Positions 10,912 through 21,709 of a stretch of DNA of 64,000 bases are shown piece after piece (the stretch's first letter is position 1; each line of letters opens with the position of its first letter). The notes under the pieces were generated by a model that was not told the DNA's origin, searched no databases, and saw only the letters and a program-made list of their open reading frames with translations. The position numbers and the translations under genes were made by a program. The stretch lies in contig CM042690.1 of the NCBI GenBank assembly GCA_023614405.1, positions 524,288,293 through 524,352,292 of the forward strand. The letters are read 5' to 3'. Source of the stretch: Avena insularis (Eukaryota; Streptophyta; Magnoliopsida; Poales; Poaceae).

Positions 10912-11478
10912 AAGGAGATAGGGGAAGAATCAAAAAAGAGGATTCTCGATGAAATAGGTTCCAATCCTAAGACTTCTGCTATCCCAGATGACAAGGTAAA
11001 TCAATAGAATGACATATGTTCTTGTCGTTGCACGTAGATGCTTTCGTTGTAATCTCTGTTTATCTTGTAACTGTAGAAGCATAAAGTTGAAGAAGACTCC
11101 CAGTTTCCTGATGATGGAGTAGAAAATTGATGTCAGATCGCTACACCTAAGACGCCTCCTTGTTTACCTTCTGTGGAGATCGACAGTACAGCTGCAAGTC
11201 TTGATGAGATCAGCGCCATCATCGTGCCAGATGATGGAGGTGGTGGATTAGTTTTACCATCTGCGGAGACTTGTGTGGCTGGAGATGGCAGTGAAGAGCC
11301 TTCAGAGGACATTGTGGTGCTCGATAGTTTGCCTATTATGGAGACTCATGCTACCGGTGCTGGCACTACTGTTGGTGCTGCTGATCCCACTTCCTAAATT
11401 ATTGTGCCACCTGAAGGAGGCGGTGATTTGGGTTTACAATCTATAGAAACTGTTGCACCTAAAGGTGGTGAACTGTGA
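10912..11478 (+). pseudogene. Unrecognised two-exon gene fragment, acidic and Gly/Val-rich
   Basis: A first piece (KKEIGEESKKRILDEIGS and following) runs to a GTAAAT donor near 10996. A second piece starts after a TAG acceptor near 11077 (KHKVEEDSQFPDDGVE). The same frame continues through a TGA at about 11128 to a TAA at about 11395 and a TGA near 11476. Within it the segment VPDDGGGGLVLPSAET recurs in degenerate form as VPPEGGGDLGLQSIET, an internal duplication of about 80 residues. I do not recognise the family. It could be an old host gene fragment or the second ORF of a CACTA element, given DUF4218 sequence and a CACTA end to the right. Confidence 0.3.
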
Positions 11479-11479
11479 T

Positions 11480-12530
11480 GCGGAGCTTACTTTCTTATGA
11501 TTTGTATGCTTTTCTCTGGAACCTGTATTATGGAGCTACCTTATGCATTTCTTACACTTTTGCCTGTTGAACTGTAGTGTGGAACTAGAACTACTCCTAG
11601 TATGTAATCATAATATTAGGATGCTTGAGTATTATCGATAATAAACAATTGCTAGCTGAGCTGCACGAGAATTGGCCTCTGGCACTTGCGGGCGTGGTTC
11701 CTGGATCATCTCATTTCCACAAGCACGGTGAAAATATGGTTCAGTTCCTTTTCTTGCAATGCCATTATGCTTGTGTTGTTGATCTGGCAATTTTATGCGG
11801 ATTTTGTCACCCAATCCGCATTTATGTCTCTACATACAAACATATTTGTTCACATGACTTGAACAGAAAACAATATCTTCTTTGCATCGACTAACACAAG
11901 GAGACATGCAAATATTTATTTATTTTTGAAACAAGGCAAACGATATGCCATTTTCATTGATAGAGAGGGACATGCAATTCATAAATTATCACCTCCAACA
12001 TCTTGTTCTACAGAAGGCATTATTACCAGATCCACAACCTTATTTTCCTTGGGACGACAATGTCAAGTGCAGGATTTCAAATCTAAACGCAATCCAGTGC
12101 AGGTTCATTAGGACAACCTCCAGCTGCGTCAGTCTCCACAAAAGGTACATCAACACTATGACAGACACCGTTGGAAATGCAAGATGAAGCTTTTGTTATA
12201 CTCCTATCAGGACCACAAATAAGGGCTAGAAATTCAAGCTCCGAAATCTAGCATTACAAAATAGACAAGAGGTTACCCCATGTGGACAATTCATAGACAA
12301 TTCACAATGCAATTTGAGCGTCTTACATGATCCTTAGATCTTAGTCCATCGAGTATTTTTATTGGTGGAACGAAATTTGCTGGTACTTTTATTTCTGCGA
12401 AGAACCTACAAAACATAGCCAAGTCAGACATCTGAATATATCTAACCTTTCTATAGTCTTATATGTGACGATATCTTTGCATAACACTCACTTATCAAAC
12501 TATCTACAGATATCTTCCCGCTCCTTGGAA
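11480..12530. other. Low-information interval
   Basis: No supported gene. Read on the minus strand, 11920-11990 resembles a 3' tail seen near LINE-like or CACTA sequences (a TTGCCTTGTTTCAAAAATAA-type run), but there is no polyA or TSD to prove it. The rest is unremarkable. Confidence 0.3.
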
Positions 12531-12534
12531 AGGC

Positions 12535-12730
12535 AAAGTCGACGTTCTATAGGGTACATCCATCTACACTGTACTATACCTTTAAGTACTTCCTTGTCAG
12601 GTACATCAACAGCCAAATGCTTCATCGTATCAAAGAAGGATGGGGAATTTATCAGGTCAAAATCTTGCACAGGATCTCTGCCAAGTCCTTTTCAAGATGT
12701 TTTCCAACTCTTCTGTCCAGAGCTTTACTA
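12535..12730 (-). pseudogene. DUF4218 fragment of a CACTA (En/Spm) transposase gene
   Basis: On the minus strand two adjoining frames read DLAEILCKIL and then SPSFFDTMKHLAVDVPDKEV followed by a segment with CRWMYPIERR. This order matches DUF4218, the domain downstream of the TNP2-like transposase in plant CACTA proteins, whose hallmark is SFFD.M.HL followed by Y/C-RWMYP.ER. A frameshift near 12655 separates the pieces. Only this fragment remains; no DDE transposase core is visible nearby. Confidence 0.6.
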
Positions 12731-12839
12731 TATATTTACCTAAAGAACGTACCTACCCAAATCTGCAAGCACCTTGTAAATTTAGATGGTCACAAGCTTT
12801 AACTATTTCTTGGATAGGTGGAGAACAAACCAAAGAATG

Positions 12840-13670
12840 TCCAGTGCCTGAATCTAGCAGGCGAAGCGTGGGGATCGCCCAGCTGACCGTCGGCCGGTGC
12901 GTCTCGTGAAGAACGGCGCGACCAATGGTGGTACGCCAACACTGTTGATAGAAAGGCGTCGAGAAGTTTTTTTAAGGCGTGGAGAAATTTGCGGCCTGGT
13001 TCTAATCCGGTGCATCTCCCATAAGAACGACGCAAAATTTGAAGAGACAGGGGCTGGTCGCTCGATTGAGGGCGGGCTTAAGAAAGTTTGGGGTCTCGGC
13101 AGAAAGTTTTGGCGGGCGCAGGTTGTTTGTCCACAATTTTCATAGAAATACGTGTGAATATTTTATCGGATTTGCCAGTGCTCAAGAGTCACCTCTCTCG
13201 CCATTGGGTTTACCTCGCGATTGGTGCAACGTGAGGGTTACACATTTGTTGCAACAACTTGTAAGTGGGAATTTAATGAGTTGCAACTACTAGGTTGCAA
13301 CTGAGTATTAGCACAATTAGTAGGGTGACGTCAGCTCCTTAACATAACAAGTTCTCAGGCACCTGGGATCTAGGCGCTCATATTTTTATACCTTTTTTCC
13401 CTTGTTGATGGCTTTGTTTCGAATCCGGCCGAGCCCCAACACGTACCTTGGGATTTTAACTATCGAGCCCAAGAAATTAGCCCATCCGGCCTCATTATAG
13501 CCCAAGACCTTCTAACTCGGCCATGTTTTGGGTCATTCGGCCGCGCAAATATCCCATGAAAAATAGCCCATCAATCCCTGCTTGGCCCATTTTTCTTCAA
13601 TTCGGCCTTTTTTAGGCACCGTCCACCCACCCCTAAAAAAACTCCGCCTATCCATGTTTTTAAGTACTGC
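12840..13670. other. Decayed repeat DNA, no gene
   Basis: There is no supported coding region. Around 13430-13620 the motifs TCGGCC and GGCCCAT/AGCCCA recur many times, as in subterminal regions of CACTA elements. With the CACTA end at 15624 this is probably transposon interior, but boundaries cannot be set. Confidence 0.3.
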
Positions 13671-13671
13671 C

Positions 13672-15460
13672 TGTTGGGGTTCCGCTTATGAAAACAATAA
13701 ATTTTACTCTACGCCCCTAAACTCCTGAAGCTGCCAGGACCTATCTATTAGTAATACAGTAACGGGAGGGGCTTTTTGCGAACTTACCCTTAAAGACCGA
13801 AAAGCGTTGTCAACGCTCAGGAGAGCGTGGTTGATGTAGACGAGCCGAAGCCGACCTCAAGGTCGTGATGAAGTCCTCGCGCTCCTTTGGCTCCAACGAC
13901 TTGAGTGCCTCAAGTGCGACACCTCGCGGGGAGTTACACACGTCCGGTGCCTGACAATGACTCCCGCTTCCCCGATCCAGCAGCAGTTGCGGAAGTAGAG
14001 CTCCCGGATCCAAATCCCACAGGGCGATGGCGCTCCCCGGTGAAGATGTCTCTCATTCACCTAGTCCAGACTTGGGACCACGGTCACGTGAGAGAGAGGG
14101 GAGAGAGAAATATCAATTAGAGGTCTTCCCAAAAGTGAGAAGACCTTTATTGGTTATTGGTGTATTTTATTTGGCCAAATATGCCCACTATATATAGGGG
14201 GAGGGGAGGTACTACCTCCCTCAAAGTCCCGGGGTGGGACTACAGGAGAGGAGGGGGAGGGGAGGCCGCTGGCCACCCTAGTGGGCCCCGCGCCGGGGGG
14301 GGGGGGGGCTAGGCCCATCCGGCCACCCCCTTGCCCCTTCTCCCTCTCTCCTTTCCCCTAATGGGCCCTCTCCCTCCAGAAATTGGCCCATTAAGCCTTT
14401 GACCATTTAAATTGATTTTCTCTTTATTAAATAATTATGAATAAATGATTAAATCAACATTTAACATTCATTCACATATTATTCAACCTCCGGGGCTATG
14501 GAACACCTTCCACCTCCACTCCGGACATCCTCCGGACTTACCGAAACCCTTCCGGTTTTCTCTCTACAATTCTTTGGCGATTCCACCAATCCTATAAATA
14601 CTCTCTAAGCATCATCAAGACCTTAAGCGTGATACCCCACGGTTTGGGAACACTCCAGACATGGTCGGGACACTCCCGCACCAATGATCAATAGAGGGAC
14701 CTGGATGGCCATGTGACCCCTGTGCGTTCCACGAAGATCTTTCGTCGTTTGAACCGGGACAATCGTGTCTTATTCCCTTTGTCTCTCGATACTTGCATTG
14801 CCCGAGATCTGATAAATGACATTACCATGTCGTGTTCAATCTCGTTACTGAACACTGCTACTTGACTCGTTCCGACAAGTGATATCTCCGTGATCAAATC
14901 ACACGCTGTGCAGCTATTGGATACAACTTATCCGAGTGGGCCCTTTGAGTATCTTCCCTTCACATAGACGAACAAATCCTGCTCTTGACATATATTGCCT
15001 CTACGGTTTCCTCCGAGTACCTGAACACACCTTTATAACCACTGTATTACCAAGCGGCGCTTGATGCTATCTAAGCACTCTCGGGAGACAGTGATTGATA
15101 TAGCCTCACGGTCTAAGGAATAGTCTACGAGGATCCATTTCTAATCATCATAACTTGAACTTCGTGTCATGATCGGGTCACGATGTTTAGGTTGAGTATT
15201 GGTTCATCATCTCATTCTCGGAATGAGATGACTACATTTCCAACTGGTATAAATGCCACATGATCAGGAAACATGATCATCTGTTGACCAATGAACTAGT
15301 GACTAGAGTTTCATTGGGAACCCCTGGTTGTCTGTATATCACACGTGTATTGATGTTTCCACTCAATAAAGTTATAGCATGATATAAAACTTAATCATAA
15401 ATTATATGAAATATGATAATAGTCCTCACTACTATTTGTCTCTAGGGCATATTTCCAACA
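13672..15460 (-). mobile_element. Angela/WIS/BARE-1-type (Copia) solo LTR
   Basis: Read on the minus strand it begins TGTTGGAAATATGCCCTAGA, the classic start of these LTRs, and ends GGAACCCCAACA. Its length of 1789 bp fits the family (about 1.7-1.8 kb). Flanking 5-mers are CTGCC (13667-13671) and CTACC (15461-15465), a TSD with one mismatch. No internal region is present, so it arose by LTR-LTR recombination. It contains a 9-base or longer G tract near 14295. Confidence 0.85.
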
Positions 15461-15606
15461 CTACCTACTACATTATTTATACTTAACATTTTTTAGTTGA
15501 GCTACTAGCAATCACGCGTAGCAGATGGACAAGCAATTTTTTATGAAGAAAAATAAATAAGGTATATACGATGTTAGTATACATTTTTTACATTTTATAA
15601 AAGGAT

Positions 15607-15624
15607 AACAATTTTCTTGTGTAG
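15607..15624 (-). mobile_element. CACTA transposon terminus
   Basis: The minus strand reads CACTACACAAGAAAATTG from 15624, a CACTA-type terminal inverted repeat. The element would lie to the left, in agreement with the minus-strand DUF4218 fragment at 12535-12730. The other end is not recognisable; the Angela solo LTR lies inside it. Confidence 0.5.
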
Positions 15625-15666
15625 TGGCAAGGCATGAAGTTTATCTGTAGCAATATTTTTGTACTG

Positions 15667-16680
15667 AGAGGCTGACATGGCCGACCCACCTATCTGCAGC
15701 TAGCACCCATCAACCTTACCATACAAGAGATCAAGTTTAACTAGGGCATTTAAAAAGTACATGTACAACAGTCTCGACCGGAAAAAGAAGACCAAGATCG
15801 ACACGTTTCTTGTCGAGAGAGGCTGACACGTGGGCCCCAGCAGCAAGACCATACATGCCTGCCGCATGGAACAATGTTACCAAGGTTAAACCGGCGGACG
15901 CGACCAAAAAAATGTCCAACATACACACGTTTCCTCTACATAGGCGGCTAACATGTGGACCCAGCAAGGAGACATTATATGGGTGATGTATCAAGCAACG
16001 TTGCCAAGTTCCAAATGGGAAGGTGCGAGAGAAGAAAAAAAGTCTAGCATGCACACATTTCCTGCACAGAGGTGTCTGACATGTTAGGCCCACCAGCCTG
16101 TATAAACGGCTGAAGCAGTGAGCAACGCTGTCAAGTTCGGAACATGAAGACGCGACAGAGGGTAAAAATTCCATCATACAAACGTTTCTTCTAATGAGAT
16201 GATGACATGTGGGGCCCAGCATCGTGATTAAACGGTAGATGCGTTAAGCAGCGCTATCAACTCGGAACGGGGTAGCGTGAGCCAAGGAAAAAATCCATCA
16301 TACACATGTTTCTTCTAATGAGAGGATGACATGTGGGGCTCAGGAGGTTGGTTAAACGGTAGATGCGTCGAGCAGCGCTATCAAATCGGAACAGGGTAGC
16401 GCTAGTGAAGAAAAAAATTCCATCATACACACTTTTCCTCTAATGAGATGATGACATGTGGGTCCCAGGAGGTTGATTAGACGGTAGATGCATCGAGCAG
16501 CACGATCAACTTCGGAACAGGGTAGCATGAGCGAAGGAAAAAATTCCATCATATTACACCATCCTTCTAATGAGAGGCTGACATGTGGGGCCTAGCAGCC
16601 TGACTAAATGGCAGACGCCTCGAGCTACGTTAGCGAGTTCAAATCAGGGAGGCGCGACCGAAAAGTATGGTCCGCTAGAG
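15667..16680. repeat. ~125-bp tandem array, seven to eight degenerate copies
   Basis: The landmark CTAATGAGAGGATGACATGT recurs at about 15811, 15935, 16063, 16191, 16315, 16440 and 16567, with spacings of 124-128 bp and a more diverged copy near 15667. Each unit also contains a CCATCATACACA block and a GGAACAGGGTAGC block. The right copies are more alike than the left. The long minus-strand open frames here follow from the repeats and are not taken as genes. The array ends about 250 bp before a CACTA terminus, so it is probably a subterminal array. Confidence 0.85.
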
Positions 16681-16919
16681 ACACTGACGTCCAGGACCCA
16701 CACGCCTCAAAAGATTTTGGCGAGTCAACATCGCGCGAGGAAACGAAAATCTTGCTTCTGCCACGCGTTGGCCGAGCTTCCTCCATGTTTTTAGCAGATC
16801 CATCGTAGTAGAGGGCCGCGAAACCGGAAAAAAAAGTTTTCCATTAGCCACGGCCGAGCCAAGAATTCCATCGCGGAAGATGCGCCTTCTACGATGACCG
16901 TCGGGCCAATTCGTTGCGG

Positions 16920-16938
16920 AAGGAAACTTTTCCTGTAG
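16920..16938 (-). mobile_element. Second CACTA transposon terminus
   Basis: The minus strand reads CACTACAGGAAAAGTTTCC from 16938, close to the Caspar-type CACTA terminus. Immediately to the right, recognisable Copia gag sequence starts, which gives an independent boundary. The candidate 3-bp TSD is CTT; the partner copy was not found. Confidence 0.55.
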
Positions 16939-17117
16939 TGCTTGTCTCATGCATCCAAGGTGAGAAAAGTCTAAATGACCTTTTGAGTAATCGAAGGGAC
17001 AATGTGACTAAGGAAGGACTTGGAATTGCATCAAAGTCAAATAAGAAGAACAAGGGCAAGAAGAATAAGAACTTGCCCACTCCCCTTTCCAAAACTATTA
17101 CCTTTGTGAAGGAGGGG
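16939..17117 (+). pseudogene. Copia-type gag fragment, left of element C
   Basis: The open frame reads a Lys/Asn-rich segment with SLNDLLSNRRDNVTKEGLG and a KSNKKNKGKKNKN tract, ending TFVKEG at the insertion of element C. I associate this motif order with gag/linker regions of Triticeae Copia elements (medium certainty). It is cut on the left by the CACTA end. The continuation is at 23074. Confidence 0.45.
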
Positions 17118-18485
17118 TGATGTCTACGCACGCTTTTATTCTTGTAGACAGTGTTGGGCCTCCAAGTGCATAGGTTTGTAGAATAGCATCAAGTTTCCCT
17201 TAAGTGGATCACCCAAGGTTTATCAAACTTAGAGAGGAAGTGGTCAAAGGTATCCCTCTCAAGCAACCCCGCCATCAAGATACAAGAAGTCTCTTGTGTC
17301 CCCAACACACCCAATACACTTGTCAGGTGTATAGGTGCACTAGTTTGGCGAAGAGATAGTGAAATACAAGTAATATGGATGATTATAAGTGGTAATTGCA
17401 ATCTGAAATAATAGTGGTAGCAAGAAAACATGTAATAAAACTGATTGTAAACGGTGTTTCAATGCTTAGAAACAAGGCCTAGGGATCATACTTTCACTAG
17501 TGGGCACTCTCATATAAATATCTTCTCTTCATGATGCTACCCCGAACTACTCTCCGGTTCGACGATGTAGGGCTATAATAGCACACCTTAAAGTTCGCAT
17601 TCCCCATCTAGATAACCCCTCAATGTCACCTTGAGCGCTAGATGGTTCCAACAAACACCACAATATCATAGATACATCCAACTCAAAATATACTCATGAT
17701 AAGTATTTATGTAACCTTAGCCAAAGTGCCACATGGTGTGCACAATGTCACCTTCACACATGTGGGGATAAGCAGAGATTAATTAAAGCACTTGAGTAGT
17801 ATAATAGATGTATTGATTACAAAGATCATGACCTCATAAGATCACGCATAGAGAGAGAGAGATGAACACATAGATACCGGTAGAGCCCTTAGCCTCGAGA
17901 GAGAACTACTCCCTCCTCATCATGGGAGTCAGCAACGGTGATGGAGATGGCGGTGGAGTCAATGGAGATGGATCCGGGGGCACTTCCCCGTCCCGACATG
18001 GTGCCGGAACAGAGACTTCTGTCCCCTGAATCTCCTCTTCGGTGGCGGTAGTGCTGCGGAACTTTTCGTGGAATTCTGATCTTGTCCTTAGGGTTTTCGT
18101 CCCGGGGGGATTTTATAGGCGAAGGGGAAAGGTTGGTGGAGGCCTGAGGGGCCCACACCACCCTCTAGCGTGGCCTGGCCTGGCCCGTGCCACCAGGTGG
18201 TGTGGCCAGCCCCTGGCCCCTCTCCGTCTCGTCTTCTGGCTCCGTGAGTCTTCGGGTAAAATATTGACTTTGACTTTTGTCCGGTCCAATTCCGAGAATA
18301 TTTCTTTTCCAGCTTTTCTAAAACCAAAAACAGTAGAAAATAGGCAACTGGCACTGCGGCATCTTGTTAATAGGTTGGTTCCAGAAAATACATAAAAGTA
18401 TCTCAAAATGTAGACAAAACATAAGATAGTTGATATAAAACAAGCATGGAACATCAAAAATTATAGATACGTTTATGACGTATCA
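17118..18485 (-). repeat. 3' LTR of element C
   Basis: On the minus strand it starts TGATACGTCATAAACG and ends TAGACATCA. It has a TATA-type box, TATAAAAT on the minus strand at 18110-18117. It matches the right LTR nearly base for base, with scattered substitutions. Confidence 0.9.
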
Positions 18486-18510
18486 ACATCCCCAAGCTTA
18501 ACTCCTGCTC
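18486..18510 (-). promoter_or_regulatory. Polypurine tract of element C
   Basis: The minus strand reads TAAGCTTGGGGATGT immediately before the 3' LTR, a purine-rich run where plus-strand DNA synthesis is primed. Confidence 0.6.
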
Positions 18511-20847
18511 GTCCTCGAGTAGGTAGGTGATAAAAAGAATAATTTTTGAGGTGACATGCACCATCACAATCTTGATCAAGGTATTTGTAAAACATTTATA
18601 GCTAAGATCATAGTACTCTAACATAGACATGCAAGATATAGTTCTAACAATAAGACATAGCAACTATGTTGTAACATGAAATGGTACAAACAAAATATTC
18701 ATGAATAACAATGCTTTGAAAGACGTTTGTTTGTTTCACATATAGAAAACATAATGATAATGGTATTTAGCTTGTCCCTCAAGGTGTAGCAAAGCATAAA
18801 TGCATAGGACACCTTCAAAGTTCATACGGGTGACTAGATACAAATAGTTTAAGAACAAGCAATATCAAAGTTATGAATCAATCAACAAGTTTTGGGACAA
18901 TGCACATTAAACTAAGAATTACCACTATGCTCTCTCTCAATAGGTGCATAAAGATAGAAGATGGAGACTCAACATAAAAGTAAAATAAAGGCCCTTCATA
19001 GAAGGAAGCAAGGATTCAAGTTTCATAAAGAGCTTCCAAAAATTATGGTACTTATTAGCTTTCATCTCTCATTTCCCCTATCATAAGCATATTTAGGTGA
19101 TTAAGGTTAAAGTGAACAAATATGAGGATATGCTTGACAAGTTATAAGCTGAAAATCTGATGCCCCTTACTTACGAGTACCATTCCTCGTGCTACTCAAC
19201 TTTAGTCACAAGTAAGTTCTTGTCATTGTAAGTACATGTGTATCATAGAGAACCTTGCTTAACGGGTACCCCATATCAAAATGACAAGGCAAGAAAACAA
19301 TGAGCATCTCAGCGATCCTTTTATTTCCTATTTGCATAGGCTTTTTTTCGTTCCTATTTGCATAGGTTTTTTTATAGAGGATGCTTTATAGATTGCTCAC
19401 TATGGTTATGCTGCAGGTTTCCACCATGATTAGGTATAGTATTGGTATTTCAAGTCGAAAACTAAATGATCATAGAGGCTATGGTGACTTGGTATAGTCT
19501 TAACATGGTGTGAGCATGCGCCAAGTCAACCCAAATAAAGCATCAAAGGAGAATCCCACAATATTATGCTTTTGTATGCTAAAACAATGCATGATTCTTT
19601 CAAGGCACATTAAGCAATCTCAATTTTTTGAAACAAGTCATGCTAGAACAATAATTACTAGGCATAAAGTCAAAGCAACATCTAGCATGACATGATAAAG
19701 TCTAAGTCACATTCAAAACAAGCTTCCTTTTGTACCACTATAAGTATGAAACTTCCTACTCTTTTCCAACACCAATCGCAAACTAAAGCTAAACACAGTG
19801 CTAGCAAAGGAGAACACTCATAGAACAATAAGAGTGAAAACTAGAGTGTTCTAGGCAATGCATAACGGGGTGTGTCTCTCTCCAAAAGAAGTGTGTTGGG
19901 ATCCAACCAACTTATTTAAGCAAACTAAGAAGAAGAAAACTAAAAACATAAGCAAAGACGCTCCAAGAACAAAACAATTGTGCATGAAACAATTAAAAAT
20001 GAAGTGTTTGGAAGAAAACCTGAGATTTTTATTGATGAAGAAGGGGATGCCTTGGGCATCCCCATGCTTTGATGCTTGTACTTCTTGAATATTTCTTGGG
20101 GTGACACGGGTGGCATCCCCAAGCTTGAGATTTTGTCCATACTTCATCTTATCACATTATTCTTCCCCTACACTTGAAAATTTTCCTTCATACAAAACTT
20201 CACACAATCCTCATTAGCAACATTAGTGTATTCAAGATAATAAGTCTTCGGGTTTAGTTTCAACACAAGTAAAACTTCCATTAAAACACAAGCTACTGTA
20301 GCAATTCCTTCTAAAAGCTCAAGTGATCAAAGAGAACTCAAAGAGAAAGAGATTAAGAAGCAAATGCAAATAATGGCAGAAATCTGTCAAAATAGACTAG
20401 CAGGTAAAAACCGATTTTTTCTAAGACCTTCTATTGCTCAAATCGAAAAGTATTAAACTAACAAAAGTTAGATAACAACCTGGGGCAGATGCACAAAAAG
20501 TTACAGCTCAATCCGACATACAAAGATTTTTCACGATTTTTTACAGTGAAGCACAAAAATCTGTTTCGGGACAACAACTTTCCCAAGTCTATTTCTCTCT
20601 CATTAGAGGTTATTCTTGGCACAAAAACCACAAAAAAGGATAAGGAGAGGTTATTACTGAGGCAATAACTTCCAAGACTCAACAAAAAAAATATTGACTA
20701 AAAATTTGGGTTATCTCCTAATAAGTTCTTTTCTTTAACGCCTTTGAGCTAGGCATGATAATTTCGATGATGCTCACATAAGAAATATGAGTTGAAGTAA
20801 AAGAGAGCATCAAGAAGCAAATATGGAACAAATTTAAGTCTAACCCA
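18511..20847. other. Element C interior without coding capacity
   Basis: A/T-rich interior with no frame longer than about 100 codons that looks like a known protein. Short motifs such as CTTGGGGATGCC/GGCATCCCCA recur near 20040-20125. Confidence 0.6.
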
Positions 20848-21414
20848 CTACCTATGAAAAATAATCTTGTAAAGAAACAAGTCATGAAAGCACAAAGCAA
20901 CAAGCATAGGAAAGCAAAACAAGTGCAACTTCAAAAAAATTAACATAAAGAGATGAAACTTAATATTGTTGAGACACATAAAACCATGTTTCCCTCTCTC
21001 ATAATAACTTCCAGAAGCATCATGAATAAAATTAACAATATAATTATCACATAAAACATTCTTATCATGAGCCACATGCATAAAAGAATTAATACTCTCC
21101 CTATAAGCATAGTCATTCTTATTAATTGTATTGGGAGCAAATTCAACAAAATAGCTATCATTATTATTCTCATCACCATAATCATCAAATACAGGAGGCA
21201 TATTGTAATCGTAATTAATTTTCTCCTTAATAGTAGGTGGACTGAAAATATCATACTTATCATTGTAATCATCATATATCGGAGGCATAGTATCATCAAA
21301 GTAAATTTTCTCCTCCGTGCTTGGAGGACTAAAAATATCATGCTCATAAAAACCAGCTTCCCCAAGCTTAGACTTTTCCATAGCATTAGCAATAATGGTG
21401 TTCAAAGAATTCAT
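20848..21414 (-). CDS. Unrecognised 188-residue ORF of element C
   Basis: The minus frame is intact from ATG to stop and reads in the sense direction of the element, soon after the PBS. The N-terminal half contains two diverged repeats of a unit like DIFSPPSTEEKIYFDDTMPP followed by an acidic Tyr/Asp patch (YDDYND). The C-terminal half has hydrophobic stretches (LFMLIFLKLHLFCFPMLVAL) that look like a membrane-type or simply frame-derived tail. No gag or enzyme motif is seen. It is the only uninterrupted sense ORF of this element, so it may be expressed. Function unknown. Confidence 0.45.
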   Translation of the reverse strand: MNSLNTIIANAMEKSKLGEAGFYEHDIFSPPSTEEKIYFDDTMPPIYDDYNDKYDIFSPPTIKEKINYDYNMPPVFDDYGDENNNDSYFVEFAPNTINKNDYAYRESINSFMHVAHDKNVLCDNYIVNFIHDASGSYYERGKHGFMCLNNIKFHLFMLIFLKLHLFCFPMLVALCFHDLFLYKIIFHR

Positions 21415-21682
21415 ACTAATAACATGCTATTAGCATGCAAATAAAGTTCCATAGGTTTTTTAATTTTCTCTTCAAACACTTCATGTCTTAACTCAAGATA
21501 AATACTATAAAGGTCTCTAATTTTGTTGTTGTTTTCCATTAAGCCTAACTAGTGAAAATAAAAAGAAACAGAAATATGTAGTTGCAGAATCTAAAGGAAG
21601 TAACTTCGAGCACTCACACACCAGCAACAGTACTAGAAGATAGCTTAGTAGACAGAGGATGTGAGTACCTTTTACCTTACCT

Positions 21683-21699
21683 CCCCGGCAACAGCGCCA
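21683..21699 (-). promoter_or_regulatory. Primer binding site of element C (tRNA-Asp type)
   Basis: The minus strand reads TGGCGCTGTTGCCGGGG, one mismatch from the usual tRNA-Asp site of Athila-group elements. It is about 10 bp inside the right LTR, which is therefore the 5' LTR. Confidence 0.75.
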
Positions 21700-21709
21700 G
21701 AAAATAGCT

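Noticed and set aside
11920..12190. Possible LINE 3' end on the minus strand
   Set aside because: No polyA tail, no target duplication and no LINE coding sequence nearby.
13857..14120. Short ORFs in the Angela solo LTR at 13672-15460
   Set aside because: LTR sequence; frames overlap on both strands and contain no motif.
15737..16222. 161-residue minus-strand open frame
   Set aside because: It lies entirely in the ~125-bp tandem array and its translation merely repeats the unit; no start context or motif.
20940..21444. Ile/Met-rich frames on both strands over the C ORF
   Set aside because: They are shadows of the 188-residue ORF, with A/T-driven composition.
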